NCBI GenBank assembly: GCA_964226685.1
Contig: CAXQRU010000025.1
Span: 1 to 37,915 of the forward strand
Direction of reading: 5' to 3'
Length of the DNA: 37,915 nt
Source: CAXQRU01 sp964226685
GTDB lineage: Bacteria > Pseudomonadota > Gammaproteobacteria > Pseudomonadales > Cellvibrionaceae
Under the pieces are notes generated by a model. That model ran no database searches and was not told the origin of the DNA. It saw nothing but the letters and a program-made list of their open reading frames with translations. Made by a program: the position numbers and the translations under genes. Shown in pieces: positions 24,160-32,748 of the stretch. Each line of letters starts with the position of its first letter. Within the stretch, counting starts at the first letter, position 1.

Positions 24160-25414
24160 TGCTTTTCTCGTCATTGACAGGCAATTGAAACAACTCTTCC
24201 GTTAAGCGCAGCAAGTCGCTCTCCTTCATTTGTTGTAGATTGCGAGTCGGTATGTGTAATAATTTGTTTGTCAGGCCTCGCGCCATTTGCTCCATCACTT
24301 GTTCCGGTGGGCGCCCATTTGCCAGTTGTATTCTTGCTTTTTCTAGTAATTCGTCTCGCCACAATTCCGCCTGTTGACGATAGGCACTGATACCCGACAC
24401 AGACTCCCGCGCCCGCGCCCGCGCCATAAACTCATCGACCTGGCTTTCAATAATAGCCTGAGCCTCAGCTACTTCTTCCACCCTAGATTGCTGATTGCTT
24501 TCAACCACACGAGCAAGATCATCAACCGTGTATAAATAGGCATCATCAAGACCAGCCACTTCTGGCTCAATATCTCTAGGCACCGCGATATCGATCAGCA
24601 ACATGGGGTTATGGCGACGCTTTTTCAAAGCCGACTCAATGGTCCCCTTCCCCACAATCGGTAATTGACTGGCTGTGGAGGAAATCACAATATCGACCTC
24701 GTGCATAATTTGGCTAATTTCACCGAGCAGCATAGCCCTGCCACCGACCTCATCCGCTAACTCTTGAGCGCGACTGAGGGTCCGATTGGCAACAGAAATC
24801 CGTGCAACTCGCTTGTCATTGAGATATTTGGCAACGAGATTGGCCGTATCTCCCGCGCCCAATACCAGCACATGACACTCAGACAAATCAGCAAATATTT
24901 GTTGAGCAAGACTGACTGCAGCATAGGCAACAGACACTGGGTTTTTACCAATCGCGGTCTCACTTCTAATGCGTTTGGCCGTCGAAAAAACCTGCTGAAA
25001 CACCTGATGCAATTCTCTACCAAGCGCACCCTCACGCTGAGCGTAGTGATAAGCATCCTTGAGTTGACCTAAGATTTGGGGTTCACCCAACACCAAAGAA
25101 TCCAAACCGGCAGCGACCCTCATCATATGAGCGATGGCGTCAGCGCCCTGCAAAAAATAAGCGTCAGACAAATGAGCTTCAGACAACTTACAATATTGGC
25201 TAAGCCAACGCTTTAAATCGGCGCAAGAGGCCTGATTTCCAGATGCGTATATTTCAGTGCGATTGCACGTTGACAAAATGGCAGCCTCTTCCAGTGACAA
25301 GACCTCTTGTATGGAAGACAAAGCATCACCAACCACCTCTGGCCGCAATGCTACCTGCTCCCTCAAGGCAACATCAGCCGATTGATGACTTAGACCAAAA
25401 ACCACAAAATTCAT
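24152..25414 (-). CDS. hemA: Glutamyl-tRNA reductase
   Basis: 420 aa. It reduces glutamyl-tRNA to glutamate-1-semialdehyde, the first committed step of C5-pathway haem synthesis. From the ATG at 25414 the nucleophile is Cys50 (ILSTCNRTEIYA), the same number as in E. coli. The NADPH domain has VLVLGAGDTANLVAKYL, and the dimerisation domain ends LLRLTEELFQLP. An upstream ATG at 25435 would lie only about 8 bases after the predicted transcription start, so 25414 is preferred. It leads the hemA-prfA-prmC-moeB operon and has a strong promoter. Confidence 0.96.
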   Translation of the reverse strand: MNFVVFGLSHQSADVALREQVALRPEVVGDALSSIQEVLSLEEAAILSTCNRTEIYASGNQASCADLKRWLSQYCKLSEAHLSDAYFLQGADAIAHMMRVAAGLDSLVLGEPQILGQLKDAYHYAQREGALGRELHQVFQQVFSTAKRIRSETAIGKNPVSVAYAAVSLAQQIFADLSECHVLVLGAGDTANLVAKYLNDKRVARISVANRTLSRAQELADEVGGRAMLLGEISQIMHEVDIVISSTASQLPIVGKGTIESALKKRRHNPMLLIDIAVPRDIEPEVAGLDDAYLYTVDDLARVVESNQQSRVEEVAEAQAIIESQVDEFMARARARESVSGISAYRQQAELWRDELLEKARIQLANGRPPEQVMEQMARGLTNKLLHIPTRNLQQMKESDLLRLTEELFQLPVNDEKSND

Positions 25415-25449
25415 GAGGCCAACTGCAAATCCCATATAAATAGCCCGCC

Positions 25450-25479
25450 ATTATATAGGCTTGAACCGCCATATCACAA
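25450..25479 (-). promoter_or_regulatory. hemA promoter
   Basis: Minus strand TTGTGA (25474-25479), 18 bases, exact TATAAT (25450-25455). The expected transcript start near 25443 leaves about 29 bases before the hemA ATG. Confidence 0.72.
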
Positions 25480-25494
25480 TCACGACAGTGATAT
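25471..25494. promoter_or_regulatory. Inverted repeat over the hemA -35, candidate operator
   Basis: ATATCAC (25471-25477) and GTGATAT (25488-25494) are exact reverse complements 10 bases apart. The left arm covers most of the hemA -35 box, so a bound protein would block or contact polymerase. The regulator is not known. Confidence 0.5.
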
Positions 25495-25550
25495 AGCTCA
25501 CATTACCGATGAAAACCCAAGTCAAACGAGCACTTTTGCCAAAGGCGTCA

Positions 25551-25579
25551 TTGTTCACTCATTTCCAGTGTAATATGAT
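25551..25579 (+). promoter_or_regulatory. Promoter of the beta-helix lipoprotein gene
   Basis: TTGTTC (25551-25556), 17 bases, TATGAT (25574-25579). It lies about 31 bases before the GTG start, which has its own AGGA ribosome site. Confidence 0.62.
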
Positions 25580-25610
25580 GAATTGAAATTAATAGGAATG
25601 GACAGGAATC

Positions 25611-27674
25611 GTGATCAAAAAAATTGTATTGCTGATAGTAGTGTCTTCACTTTTCGCCTGCGGAGGTGATGACCGACAAGTTTCTTCGTCGATTGACCCA
25701 GGCCCAACGGCACAACCCACTATCCCGACAGAACCCACTATCCCTACTGAACCGACAGAACCCACTGGCCCTTCGGAACCGGTCGAACCCAATGAGCCGT
25801 TGGAGCCCGTTACACCCGTTCCACCAACGCCTACAGAACCAACAGACCCCACGCCCAGTGAGCCTATCGAAACACCTAACGCAAAAAACAGCATTCGCCA
25901 ATTCACCTTTAATCATTCTCTGTGGGTTCATTCGCCTTCGAGAACACCCAATACGAATGTCGGGTATTGGATTGGCGAATTTGCCAGTGCAGGCAATACA
26001 CTTTATGCATGGAATGGTCAGTTTGGACAGTTGGATTATCACGCCCTGCCACCAAGCCCACAACTCGGTTCGAGCAACAGCCCAGATATTTATCCTACTG
26101 AGAACACAGCATTTCGCGATCTTACTCTGGATAATGTCATAATCATGCCACCAAACTTTATTCAAGACACGAGCACTGCGTCCAACAATAGCATTGCGGA
26201 TGCTCAACGGGTGATTGACTGGGTTCTGGCTAACCGAGAGCAAAGCCCAATTATTTACATTTACGAGCATTGGCCTGAAGCCTCTAGCGATGAGTTCTCT
26301 CCAAGCGAATGGAATCAATATCACAGCCAAACAACTGGAAACTATCACCAATGGTTTTTAGATTATCAAACTCAGCTCAAAAATCGGTATCCCAATGTCG
26401 ATATCCGAATGATTCCTGTCGGGCCAATTATCTCTGAAATTTTACAAAACGAAGCGCTCCAATCGAGTACCCTCAGCTTTACCGACCTATATGAAGATGG
26501 CGCCCCTCACGGAACCACTAATCTTTATTTTCTAGCGGCACTGATCAGCTATCAAGCGATGTATGGGCAACCTGCTGTCGCACAATACACACCACCAAAC
26601 GAGGTGCACTCCAACATTTCTGGAGAATTTTCAGAGATCAATCAATATATTTGGCAACGACTAAAAGCTTACAACGAGGCCGGTGTAAGACTATGGCCGA
26701 ATGCTGACGAAAATACAGAACTCACCATAGTAAACAATGCCAGTGAATTATCAGCGGCCATACGAGCCTCTAACGGCGGCACGATAGCGCTTAACGCAGG
26801 CAACTATGGCTGTCTCAGGCTGGAAAATCTTAACTTTCAGGCTTCTTCCCCTCTGATTATTGAGGGCCAAGCCGATGTCATTTTCGATGGCGCCTCTTGC
26901 TCTTATACTATAAACATCATTAACTCCAGCTACATTGTAGTGAAAAATGTTTCAGTCATTGGCGGTCTTGATGGCGTTCGAGTCAACGAGTCCAACCATA
27001 TTATTGTCGACAGCCTTGATGTGTCGTTAACTCGACAAGCCGGCCTACATATTGGCAAAAACTCGGCTTACATAGACGTTATTAATAATTATATTCACGA
27101 TACTGGCATGGCAAACCCTCAATGGGGCGAATGTATTTATGTCGGCACGGGTTCATCAGAAAACTTTCCAGATGAAACTACTCATGTGTGGATTGAGAAC
27201 AATACGATTGAAAACTGCGGCTTTGCCGAAGCGATCAATATCAAACCGGAAGTGTTTAACTCAACAGTGCGCGGCAATGCCGTGAGCAACATTTCACCTG
27301 GTTCGACGCTATACAATCAATACAATCAATCGGCCATCACCATTGAGGGAGGACGAGGAAGCGACCCCAATGCGAATCACCGCCCCAACGATGCACGCGG
27401 CGTTTGGGTTGAAGACAATATAATCACCAACGTCTCAGGTGGGCGCTGGAATTATGGCATTATGGTTGGAGGCACTGGCGTTTATGTGACGCGCAATCGC
27501 TTAGAGCAAACCGATGACAATGGCATCTATGTTAACGGCTACGGCGATCTTGGTCTGCCTGTTTACCTGTTTGACAACACTCTGATAAACACAACCATCA
27601 GAACGGCATCAGGCGTCAATATCCTTAGCGACACCCAATCTTCTAATCCCAACAGGCCTCAGAGTTGGCACTAA
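25611..27674 (+). CDS. Lipoprotein with SGNH-like and beta-helix domains
   Basis: 687 aa starting at GTG, with AGGA five bases upstream. Signal and lipobox SLFAC (Cys17) anchor it to a membrane. A Pro/Thr/Glu linker (about 29-90, TEPT repeats) follows. Residues about 95-350 look like an SGNH/GDSL hydrolase: a FNHSLWVH block with candidate nucleophile Ser103, a YIYEHWPE strand and a late D-x-x-x-H (Asp296, His300, EDGAPHGTTNLYFLAALISY). Residues about 365-675 are a right-handed parallel beta-helix with regular repeats (SSYIVVKNVSVIGGLDGV, HVWIENNTIENCG, GVWVEDNIITNVSGG), as in pectate lyase, NosD or carbohydrate-binding folds. An exported polysaccharide esterase/lyase is plausible. The hydrolase call is tentative; the beta-helix is firm. 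Confidence 0.82.
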   Translation: MIKKIVLLIVVSSLFACGGDDRQVSSSIDPGPTAQPTIPTEPTIPTEPTEPTGPSEPVEPNEPLEPVTPVPPTPTEPTDPTPSEPIETPNAKNSIRQFTFNHSLWVHSPSRTPNTNVGYWIGEFASAGNTLYAWNGQFGQLDYHALPPSPQLGSSNSPDIYPTENTAFRDLTLDNVIIMPPNFIQDTSTASNNSIADAQRVIDWVLANREQSPIIYIYEHWPEASSDEFSPSEWNQYHSQTTGNYHQWFLDYQTQLKNRYPNVDIRMIPVGPIISEILQNEALQSSTLSFTDLYEDGAPHGTTNLYFLAALISYQAMYGQPAVAQYTPPNEVHSNISGEFSEINQYIWQRLKAYNEAGVRLWPNADENTELTIVNNASELSAAIRASNGGTIALNAGNYGCLRLENLNFQASSPLIIEGQADVIFDGASCSYTINIINSSYIVVKNVSVIGGLDGVRVNESNHIIVDSLDVSLTRQAGLHIGKNSAYIDVINNYIHDTGMANPQWGECIYVGTGSSENFPDETTHVWIENNTIENCGFAEAINIKPEVFNSTVRGNAVSNISPGSTLYNQYNQSAITIEGGRGSDPNANHRPNDARGVWVEDNIITNVSGGRWNYGIMVGGTGVYVTRNRLEQTDDNGIYVNGYGDLGLPVYLFDNTLINTTIRTASGVNILSDTQSSNPNRPQSWH

Positions 27675-27760
27675 TTCATCAAGTCAGTGTGACTATAGAA
27701 AGATCAGCCACACTGGCTAAAAAAATTCGGACTAGCATAGCATCGCAATGGCGTTTACAC

Positions 27761-27778
27761 TGACCAATAATTTGGTCA
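27761..27778. promoter_or_regulatory. Palindrome before the TPR-lolB-ispE operon
   Basis: TGACCAA (27761-27767) and TTGGTCA (27772-27778) are exact reverse complements around TAAT, ending 15 bases before the TPR gene's ATG. A possible operator or 5' hairpin. The gap 27675-27793 holds no clear terminator or promoter. Confidence 0.45.
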
Positions 27779-27793
27779 AAACACTGATACCTT

Positions 27794-29470
27794 ATGATAA
27801 TTCGAGCATTAAGCATTGGTCTTCTCATCACACTGGTTGGCTGCACACAATACACAGAAACGCTAGATAATAAACCAGAAGTAAGTATTCAAACGGTTGA
27901 GAAACCATTCCCAGCCGAAACACTTTATGCCTTGATGGTGGCCGAGCTTGCCGCCAATCAAGAGCAGTTCGATATCACTCTTGGCAACTACTTAGAACAG
28001 GCCCACAAAACCAAAGATATGGGCGTCATCATGCGTGCCATAAGAGTCGCGCGCTTACTTAACGCCAGACAAGCCTTGTTCGACATGGGTTTATTATGGT
28101 TAAGCCTAGAGCCAGAAAGCGCTGAAGCCAATAGCCTGGTTGCCCAGGAATTGCTTTACCAAAAACGCCCCGTGCAAGCTTTATCGCACGTCAACAAAGT
28201 ATTAACAACTGGCGATAGTCTAATCGTTGAATATCTAGCCGAAACGCCTGGACTCGATAGTACAACCAAACAAACATTGATTGATGAGTTAATTAAACTG
28301 CGAGCACAATATCCTAAATACCCCTCCATACCTTCTGCTCTCGCCAAACTCTATCAACAAGAGGGTCAGTTGGCTGAGGCCGAAAATGCTATCAACCAAG
28401 CGCTTCGTTTGGATTCAGAATACCCGCCTGCCGTGATACAAAAAGCTCAAATCATCGCCGAGCAGGATATCGATGCAGCGACAAACTATTTAGCAAAGGT
28501 AGTGAAACGCAAGCCTGAGAGCACACAATTGCGCTTAATGTACGCGAAACTCTTATCACAAACTGATTTGGAAAGCGCTTACGAACAATTTACAACGTTA
28601 TCTGAACAGGCGCCGACTCAACCTGAAATTGCCTTCTCTAGGGCCGTCATTGCCCTAGAACTCAACCAGCTTGTCGAGGCAAAAACGCTGCTTCAACAAT
28701 TGCACAGAATCAATTACCGCCCCGATATACTGCCATTTTACATAGGCGTAGTGTTTGAGAAACTCGGAGATAAAAACTCAGCAATTGCCGCGTACCTGAG
28801 CATTGCGCCAGGTCGAGACTTTATCCAGTCTCAACAAAGAGCCTATATATTGATGGGCGAAATAGACCAGCTAGACAAAGCCAAGACTTACTTCGCCAAA
28901 CTTAGAGAACAAAATCAATCCAATAGTCATGTCATCTACAAAGCGGAAGGTGACGCCCTATTCACACTTACTCGTTACCAAGATGCAGAAAAGCTCCTCA
29001 ACGAGGCCATTCAACGCCATCCAAATGACATCGATCTTCTTTATAGCCGTGCAATGGTTTATGAAAAACTGGATCAACTTGTAAAAATGGAACAAGATTT
29101 TAGGCTGATATTATCCATAGACCCTAATAACGCATCCAGCTTAAACGCACTCGGTTATCTTCTAGCCGATAGAACCGAACGCTTTGAGGAAGCATTAGCC
29201 TTAATTGAAAAAGCACACCAAATCAGACCAGAAGATCCCGCCATTCTCGATAGCCTAGGGTGGATACAGTACAAATTGGGCAATTATCAACTAGCAGCAG
29301 AACTGCTCCAAAAAGCCTATCAAGCGTTTAATGATGGCGAGGTAGCCGCTCATCTTGGAGCCGCTTGGTGGTCACTCGGTGAGCAAGAGAAAGCCAAGGC
29401 GCTGTGGCAAAAATATTCAGAGCACCCGGCAGTGGTGAAGGTTAAGGCCCTTTTGGGGGTGAGCTCATGA
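27794..29470 (+). CDS. TPR-repeat outer-membrane lipoprotein
   Basis: 558 aa. Signal and lipobox LLITLVGC (Cys17). The rest is a chain of helical pairs with tetratricopeptide character; the clearest are at about 190-220 (PSALAKLYQQEGQLAEAENA), 390-470 (DIDLLYSRAMVYEKLDQL, NASSLNALGYLLADRTERFEEAL) and 480-540 (PAILDSLGWIQYKLGNYQLAAELL). It corresponds by place to the Pseudomonas PA4667-type TPR protein upstream of lolB. Its stop overlaps the lolB start (ATGA), so it is co-translated with the outer-membrane lipoprotein receptor. A scaffold role at the cell envelope is likely, but no precise function is known to me. Confidence 0.9.
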   Translation: MIIRALSIGLLITLVGCTQYTETLDNKPEVSIQTVEKPFPAETLYALMVAELAANQEQFDITLGNYLEQAHKTKDMGVIMRAIRVARLLNARQALFDMGLLWLSLEPESAEANSLVAQELLYQKRPVQALSHVNKVLTTGDSLIVEYLAETPGLDSTTKQTLIDELIKLRAQYPKYPSIPSALAKLYQQEGQLAEAENAINQALRLDSEYPPAVIQKAQIIAEQDIDAATNYLAKVVKRKPESTQLRLMYAKLLSQTDLESAYEQFTTLSEQAPTQPEIAFSRAVIALELNQLVEAKTLLQQLHRINYRPDILPFYIGVVFEKLGDKNSAIAAYLSIAPGRDFIQSQQRAYILMGEIDQLDKAKTYFAKLREQNQSNSHVIYKAEGDALFTLTRYQDAEKLLNEAIQRHPNDIDLLYSRAMVYEKLDQLVKMEQDFRLILSIDPNNASSLNALGYLLADRTERFEEALALIEKAHQIRPEDPAILDSLGWIQYKLGNYQLAAELLQKAYQAFNDGEVAAHLGAAWWSLGEQEKAKALWQKYSEHPAVVKVKALLGVSS

Positions 29471-30045
29471 AATACTTAAGCCTAGTTTTGATAACACTAA
29501 TGATCAGCTCATGTAGCTTATTTCAGTCCAAACCTCAAGATACCACCAGCAAACCCCTGGACACATCACCCACCAATTGGGTCATCAAGGGAAAAATCGG
29601 CTGGCAAAACCCCAAAGACAACGGTAGTGCATCCATTCATTGGCTACAAAAAGAAGCGGATTTTACCCTCAAGCTGTTTGGCCCTCTCGGACAAGGCGGG
29701 GGAACCATTGAGGGTAATGACACGCAGCTCGCGATCACCCCAAAAGGCGAACCCACCACCTACTCTGAAGAGCCCGACCAACTCATGATGGATAGCTTTG
29801 GCTTTTTTGTGCCAGTAGAGAATCTGAGATACTGGGTTCGGGGGCTCGCAAACCCCAAGCAAGTGGCAACATCTATCAAATACAATGACAAAGACCCCGA
29901 AAGCCTTCAGCAAAACGGCTGGCAAATTCAGTATGATCGCATTAAAAGCGTCTCTGGCTGGCGGCTACCTCACAAACTGACGCTCACACACTCAGATGTG
30001 ACCGTCAAACTGATCATTCATGAGTGGCAGTTATCTGAGGATTAA
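29467..30045 (+). CDS. lolB: Outer-membrane lipoprotein receptor LolB
   Basis: 192 aa, itself a lipoprotein (lipobox LMISSC, Cys16). LolB accepts lipoproteins from periplasmic LolA and inserts them in the outer membrane. The barrel features are present: WVIKGKIGWQNPKDNGSASIHW, then FTLKLFGPLGQGGGTIEG, LRYWVRGL and the ending GWRLPHKLTLTHSDVTVKLII. Exposed hydrophobic residues after FGPLGQG are as expected. It precedes ispE by one base, the order usual in gammaproteobacteria. Confidence 0.95.
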   Translation: MKYLSLVLITLMISSCSLFQSKPQDTTSKPLDTSPTNWVIKGKIGWQNPKDNGSASIHWLQKEADFTLKLFGPLGQGGGTIEGNDTQLAITPKGEPTTYSEEPDQLMMDSFGFFVPVENLRYWVRGLANPKQVATSIKYNDKDPESLQQNGWQIQYDRIKSVSGWRLPHKLTLTHSDVTVKLIIHEWQLSED

Positions 30046-30046
30046 C

Positions 30047-30874
30047 ATGCTAAGCATCAAACTGCTATCTCCCGCAAAACTCAATCTTTTCCTTCATATC
30101 AATGGAAAAAGACCGGATGGGTACCACGAACTGCAAACCCTGTTCCAACTGCTAGACTATGGGGATCCATGCGAATTTGAACTTCGAACAGATGGCGAGC
30201 TTCAGTTATTTTGTAATATGGAGCTCGCCCCAGAAGAAAACCTAGCCTACCGAGCAGGTATGCTACTGAAAGAAAAGACCGGCTCGTCGTTTGGAGCCAA
30301 TATCAAAATTAACAAGCAAATTCCTTCAGGGGCAGGCCTAGGTGGCGGCAGCTCTAATGCAGCGAGCACCTTGGTGGCTCTTAATTCCCTATGGAAAACC
30401 AAACTAAGCACTCATCATTTAATCGAGTTAGGGCGATCTTTGGGGGCCGATGTACCGGTGTTCATTGCCGGGCAAACAGCGTGGGCCGAAGGCATAGGAG
30501 AGCAACTCACCCCTCTTGAATTACCTGAGCAATGGTATTTAGTGATCAAACCCAACTGTCATGTATCAACTCGCAATATTTTTTCATCTTCGCAATTGAC
30601 AAGAGACACGCCTCGCATTAAAGTAGCCACCTTCTTCGGGCAGGGCGGCAAAAATGATTGCCAAACCGTAGTATTAGAGCAGTACCCTGAGGTGAAAAGA
30701 GCATTTGACTGGCTTAGTTTAAGCAACAAAGCTCAACTTACTGGAACAGGATCTTGTATTTTTGCTTGTTTTAATTCAGCTGAAGAAGCACAAATAATGC
30801 TAGATAAGGCAAAGCCACATTGGGAATGCTTTATGTCGAAAGGTGTTAATCAATCGGATATAGCCTATTTGTGA
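30047..30874 (+). CDS. ispE: 4-diphosphocytidyl-2-C-methyl-D-erythritol kinase
   Basis: 275 aa GHMP kinase, the ATP-using step of the MEP isoprenoid pathway. It has Lys11 in SPAKLNLFLHI, the ATP loop GAGLGGGSSNAAS (95-107), Asp135 in GADVPVF and the third motif LTGTGSCIFA. The ATG at 30047 follows the lolB stop by one base and matches the family's N-terminus; a longer frame would begin inside lolB. Six bases after its stop tRNA-Gln begins. Confidence 0.96.
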   Translation: MLSIKLLSPAKLNLFLHINGKRPDGYHELQTLFQLLDYGDPCEFELRTDGELQLFCNMELAPEENLAYRAGMLLKEKTGSSFGANIKINKQIPSGAGLGGGSSNAASTLVALNSLWKTKLSTHHLIELGRSLGADVPVFIAGQTAWAEGIGEQLTPLELPEQWYLVIKPNCHVSTRNIFSSSQLTRDTPRIKVATFFGQGGKNDCQTVVLEQYPEVKRAFDWLSLSNKAQLTGTGSCIFACFNSAEEAQIMLDKAKPHWECFMSKGVNQSDIAYL

Positions 30875-30880
30875 AGATTT

Positions 30881-30955
30881 TGGGGTGTAGCCAAGTGGTA
30901 AGGCAGCGGGTTTTGATCCCGCCATGCGTAGGTTCGAATCCTTCCACCCCAGCCA
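30881..30955 (+). tRNA. tRNA-Gln (anticodon TTG)
   Basis: 75 bases including an encoded CCA. Acceptor TGGGGTG pairs with CACCCCA, the anticodon stem GCGGG/CCCGC holds the loop TTTTGAT (TTG), and the T-arm is GGTTCGAATCC. The U1-A72 pair is typical of tRNA-Gln. Its place between ispE and prs is conserved in Pseudomonas relatives. Confidence 0.97.
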
Positions 30956-31002
30956 TATTGTTAAGACCTCCTCACTGGTAGGTACATACAGCGGTTACGT
31001 GC

Positions 31003-31035
31003 AAAGCCAGTAGGGTAACTTACTGGCTTTGTTGC
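31003..31035 (+). terminator. Stem-loop terminator after tRNA-Gln
   Basis: AAAGCCAGTA (31003-31012) pairs perfectly with TACTGGCTTT (31021-31030) around an 8-base loop, followed by GTTGCTATTT. The T content after the stem is modest, so some read-through into prs is likely. Confidence 0.6.
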
Positions 31036-31089
31036 TATTTACATTATGCAATCACTAAGACAAACCCGCTCACTCAATAGGAGAGCAAC

Positions 31090-32031
31090 GTGACAGATTT
31101 AATGGTGTTTACAGGCAATGCCAACCCAGAGCTTGCAAAAAAAATCACGGATATCCTTAACATTCCCCTTGGCAATGCCACTGTCACCCAATTTTCAGAT
31201 GGTGAAATTTGTGTAGAAATTAATGAGAACGTCCGCGGTAGCGATGTCTTTGTCGTGCAATCTACCTGTGCACCAACCCACAATAACCTGATGGAACTGA
31301 TTATCATTGTTGACGCTCTTCGCCGAGCTTCCGCAGGTCGAATTACAGCCGTTGTGCCCTACTTTGGCTACGCAAGACAAGACCGCAGGGTACGGTCTGC
31401 TAGGGTACCTATCACCGCCAAAGTGGTTGCGGACATGATGGTTGGCGTTGGCATTGACCGAGTATTAACCGTTGACCTGCACGCCGAGCAAATTCAAGGC
31501 TTTTTTGACGTCCCAGTAGACAACGTTTATGCCTCACCAGAACTGATCACCGATATTAACAAGCAAGAGTATGAAAACCTATTGGTCGTATCCCCTGATA
31601 TCGGCGGTGTTGTTAGAGCAAGAGCGCTAGCTAAACTGCTCAATGTTGATCTCGCTATTATTGACAAACGTCGCCCTGAAGCCAATGTTGCCGAAGTTAT
31701 GCACATTATTGGCGATGTAAACAATAGAACATGCCTTTTGATTGACGACATGGTCGATACTGCCGGCACACTTTGCAATGCGGCCAAGGCCCTAAAAGAA
31801 AGCGGTGCGATTAAAGTTGTCGCCTATGCTACACACCCCGTGTTGTCAGGCAAAGCCATAGAAAATTTAAATAACTCTCAAATGGACGAGCTGGTCGTCA
31901 CAGACTCCATTCCTTTGAGAGATGAAGCCAAACAATGCTCTCGCATCAGACAGCTCAGCTTGGCAAGTATGCTAGCAGAAGCCATGAGACGCGTTAGCAA
32001 TGAAGAATCTTTAAGCGAGATGTTCCACTAA
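31090..32031 (+). CDS. prs: Ribose-phosphate pyrophosphokinase
   Basis: 313 aa. It makes PRPP from ribose-5-phosphate and ATP for nucleotide, His and Trp synthesis. Start is GTG with AGGAGA upstream. Family features: MVFTGNANPELAKKI, the flexible-loop Arg pair (YGYARQDRR-like FGYARQDRRVRS), VDLHAEQIQGFF, and the PRPP loop DDMVDTAGTL. It has the usual length. Confidence 0.97.
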   Translation: MTDLMVFTGNANPELAKKITDILNIPLGNATVTQFSDGEICVEINENVRGSDVFVVQSTCAPTHNNLMELIIIVDALRRASAGRITAVVPYFGYARQDRRVRSARVPITAKVVADMMVGVGIDRVLTVDLHAEQIQGFFDVPVDNVYASPELITDINKQEYENLLVVSPDIGGVVRARALAKLLNVDLAIIDKRRPEANVAEVMHIIGDVNNRTCLLIDDMVDTAGTLCNAAKALKESGAIKVVAYATHPVLSGKAIENLNNSQMDELVVTDSIPLRDEAKQCSRIRQLSLASMLAEAMRRVSNEESLSEMFH

Positions 32032-32048
32032 TCTGGCTTGAGGTCAAT

Positions 32049-32098
32049 GGCGCGTTAGCGCCCAATTAAACCGCAATTATTTGGTCGCGAATAATTGC
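32049..32098 (+). promoter_or_regulatory. Two hairpins in the rplY leader
   Basis: GGCGC/GCGCC (32049-32053 and 32058-32062) and GCAATTATT/AATAATTGC (32073-32081 and 32090-32098) form two stems between prs and rplY. Neither has a clear T-run, so they may be a weak prs terminator or a leader controlling rplY. Confidence 0.45.
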
Positions 32099-32118
32099 AA
32101 TTTACTGAGGAAATAACA

Positions 32119-32742
32119 ATGTCAAATCAAGACTTTGTACTACAAGCCCAAGCGCGAGATAACGTGGGGAAAGGTGCGAGCCGCCGCTTACGTCGTGAAC
32201 AGGATTTAGTACCAGGAATCATTTATGGCGCTAACAAAGCTCCAACCATGATCACCATAGCGCAGAAAGATCTCGTTAAACAACTTGAGAACGAAGCGTT
32301 TTACTCTCACATCGTCACCATCAATGTTGGCAGCGATAGCGAAAGTGTGATCTTAAAAGACCTTCAACGCCACCCTGCTCGTAATACCGTTTTACATGCA
32401 GATTTTTTACGCGTTGCCAAAGGCAAGAAATTAACCACCAAAGTACCCCTTCACTTTATCAACGAAGAGAAGTGTAAAGGCGTTAAAACTCAAGGTGGTA
32501 TCGTTTCTCACAACCTTAATGAGCTTGAAATCACCTGCTTGCCGAAAGATCTACCTGAGTTTATTGAGGTCGACCTTATCAACCTAGAAGTCGGCAGCAC
32601 TCTACACATTTCTGATATCACTCTACCAGAAGGCGTTGAATCAGTGGATCTTAGCCATGATCACGATCTAAGCGTAGCGAATGTGATCAAGCCACGCGGC
32701 ATGAGCGATAGCTCAGAAGAAACTCAAGAAGGCGAAAGCTAA
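32119..32742 (+). CDS. rplY: Ribosomal protein bL25 (long CTC/TL5 form)
   Basis: 207 aa, the long form: an N-terminal 5S rRNA-binding L25 domain (about 1-95, DNVGKGASRRLRREQDLVPGIIYG) and a C-terminal TL5 beta domain (KLTTKVPLHFINEEKCKGVKTQGG onward), with an acidic tail. The ATG at 32119 has GAGGAAA upstream; an in-frame ATG at 32095 lies inside the leader hairpin and is not used in the family. Confidence 0.95.
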   Translation: MSNQDFVLQAQARDNVGKGASRRLRREQDLVPGIIYGANKAPTMITIAQKDLVKQLENEAFYSHIVTINVGSDSESVILKDLQRHPARNTVLHADFLRVAKGKKLTTKVPLHFINEEKCKGVKTQGGIVSHNLNELEITCLPKDLPEFIEVDLINLEVGSTLHISDITLPEGVESVDLSHDHDLSVANVIKPRGMSDSSEETQEGES

Positions 32743-32748
32743 TCTTGT

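Noticed and set aside
25647..26351. Long minus-strand open frame opposite the start of the beta-helix lipoprotein gene
   Set aside because: It is an antisense shadow of the Pro/Thr-rich linker. The plus-strand gene has promoter, ribosome site, lipobox and domains.
27703..27722. AGCCA-CAC-TGGCT hairpin with a following A-run after the beta-helix lipoprotein gene
   Set aside because: On the plus strand the stem is followed by A, not T. A T-run would serve only a minus-strand transcript, and no gene ends there.
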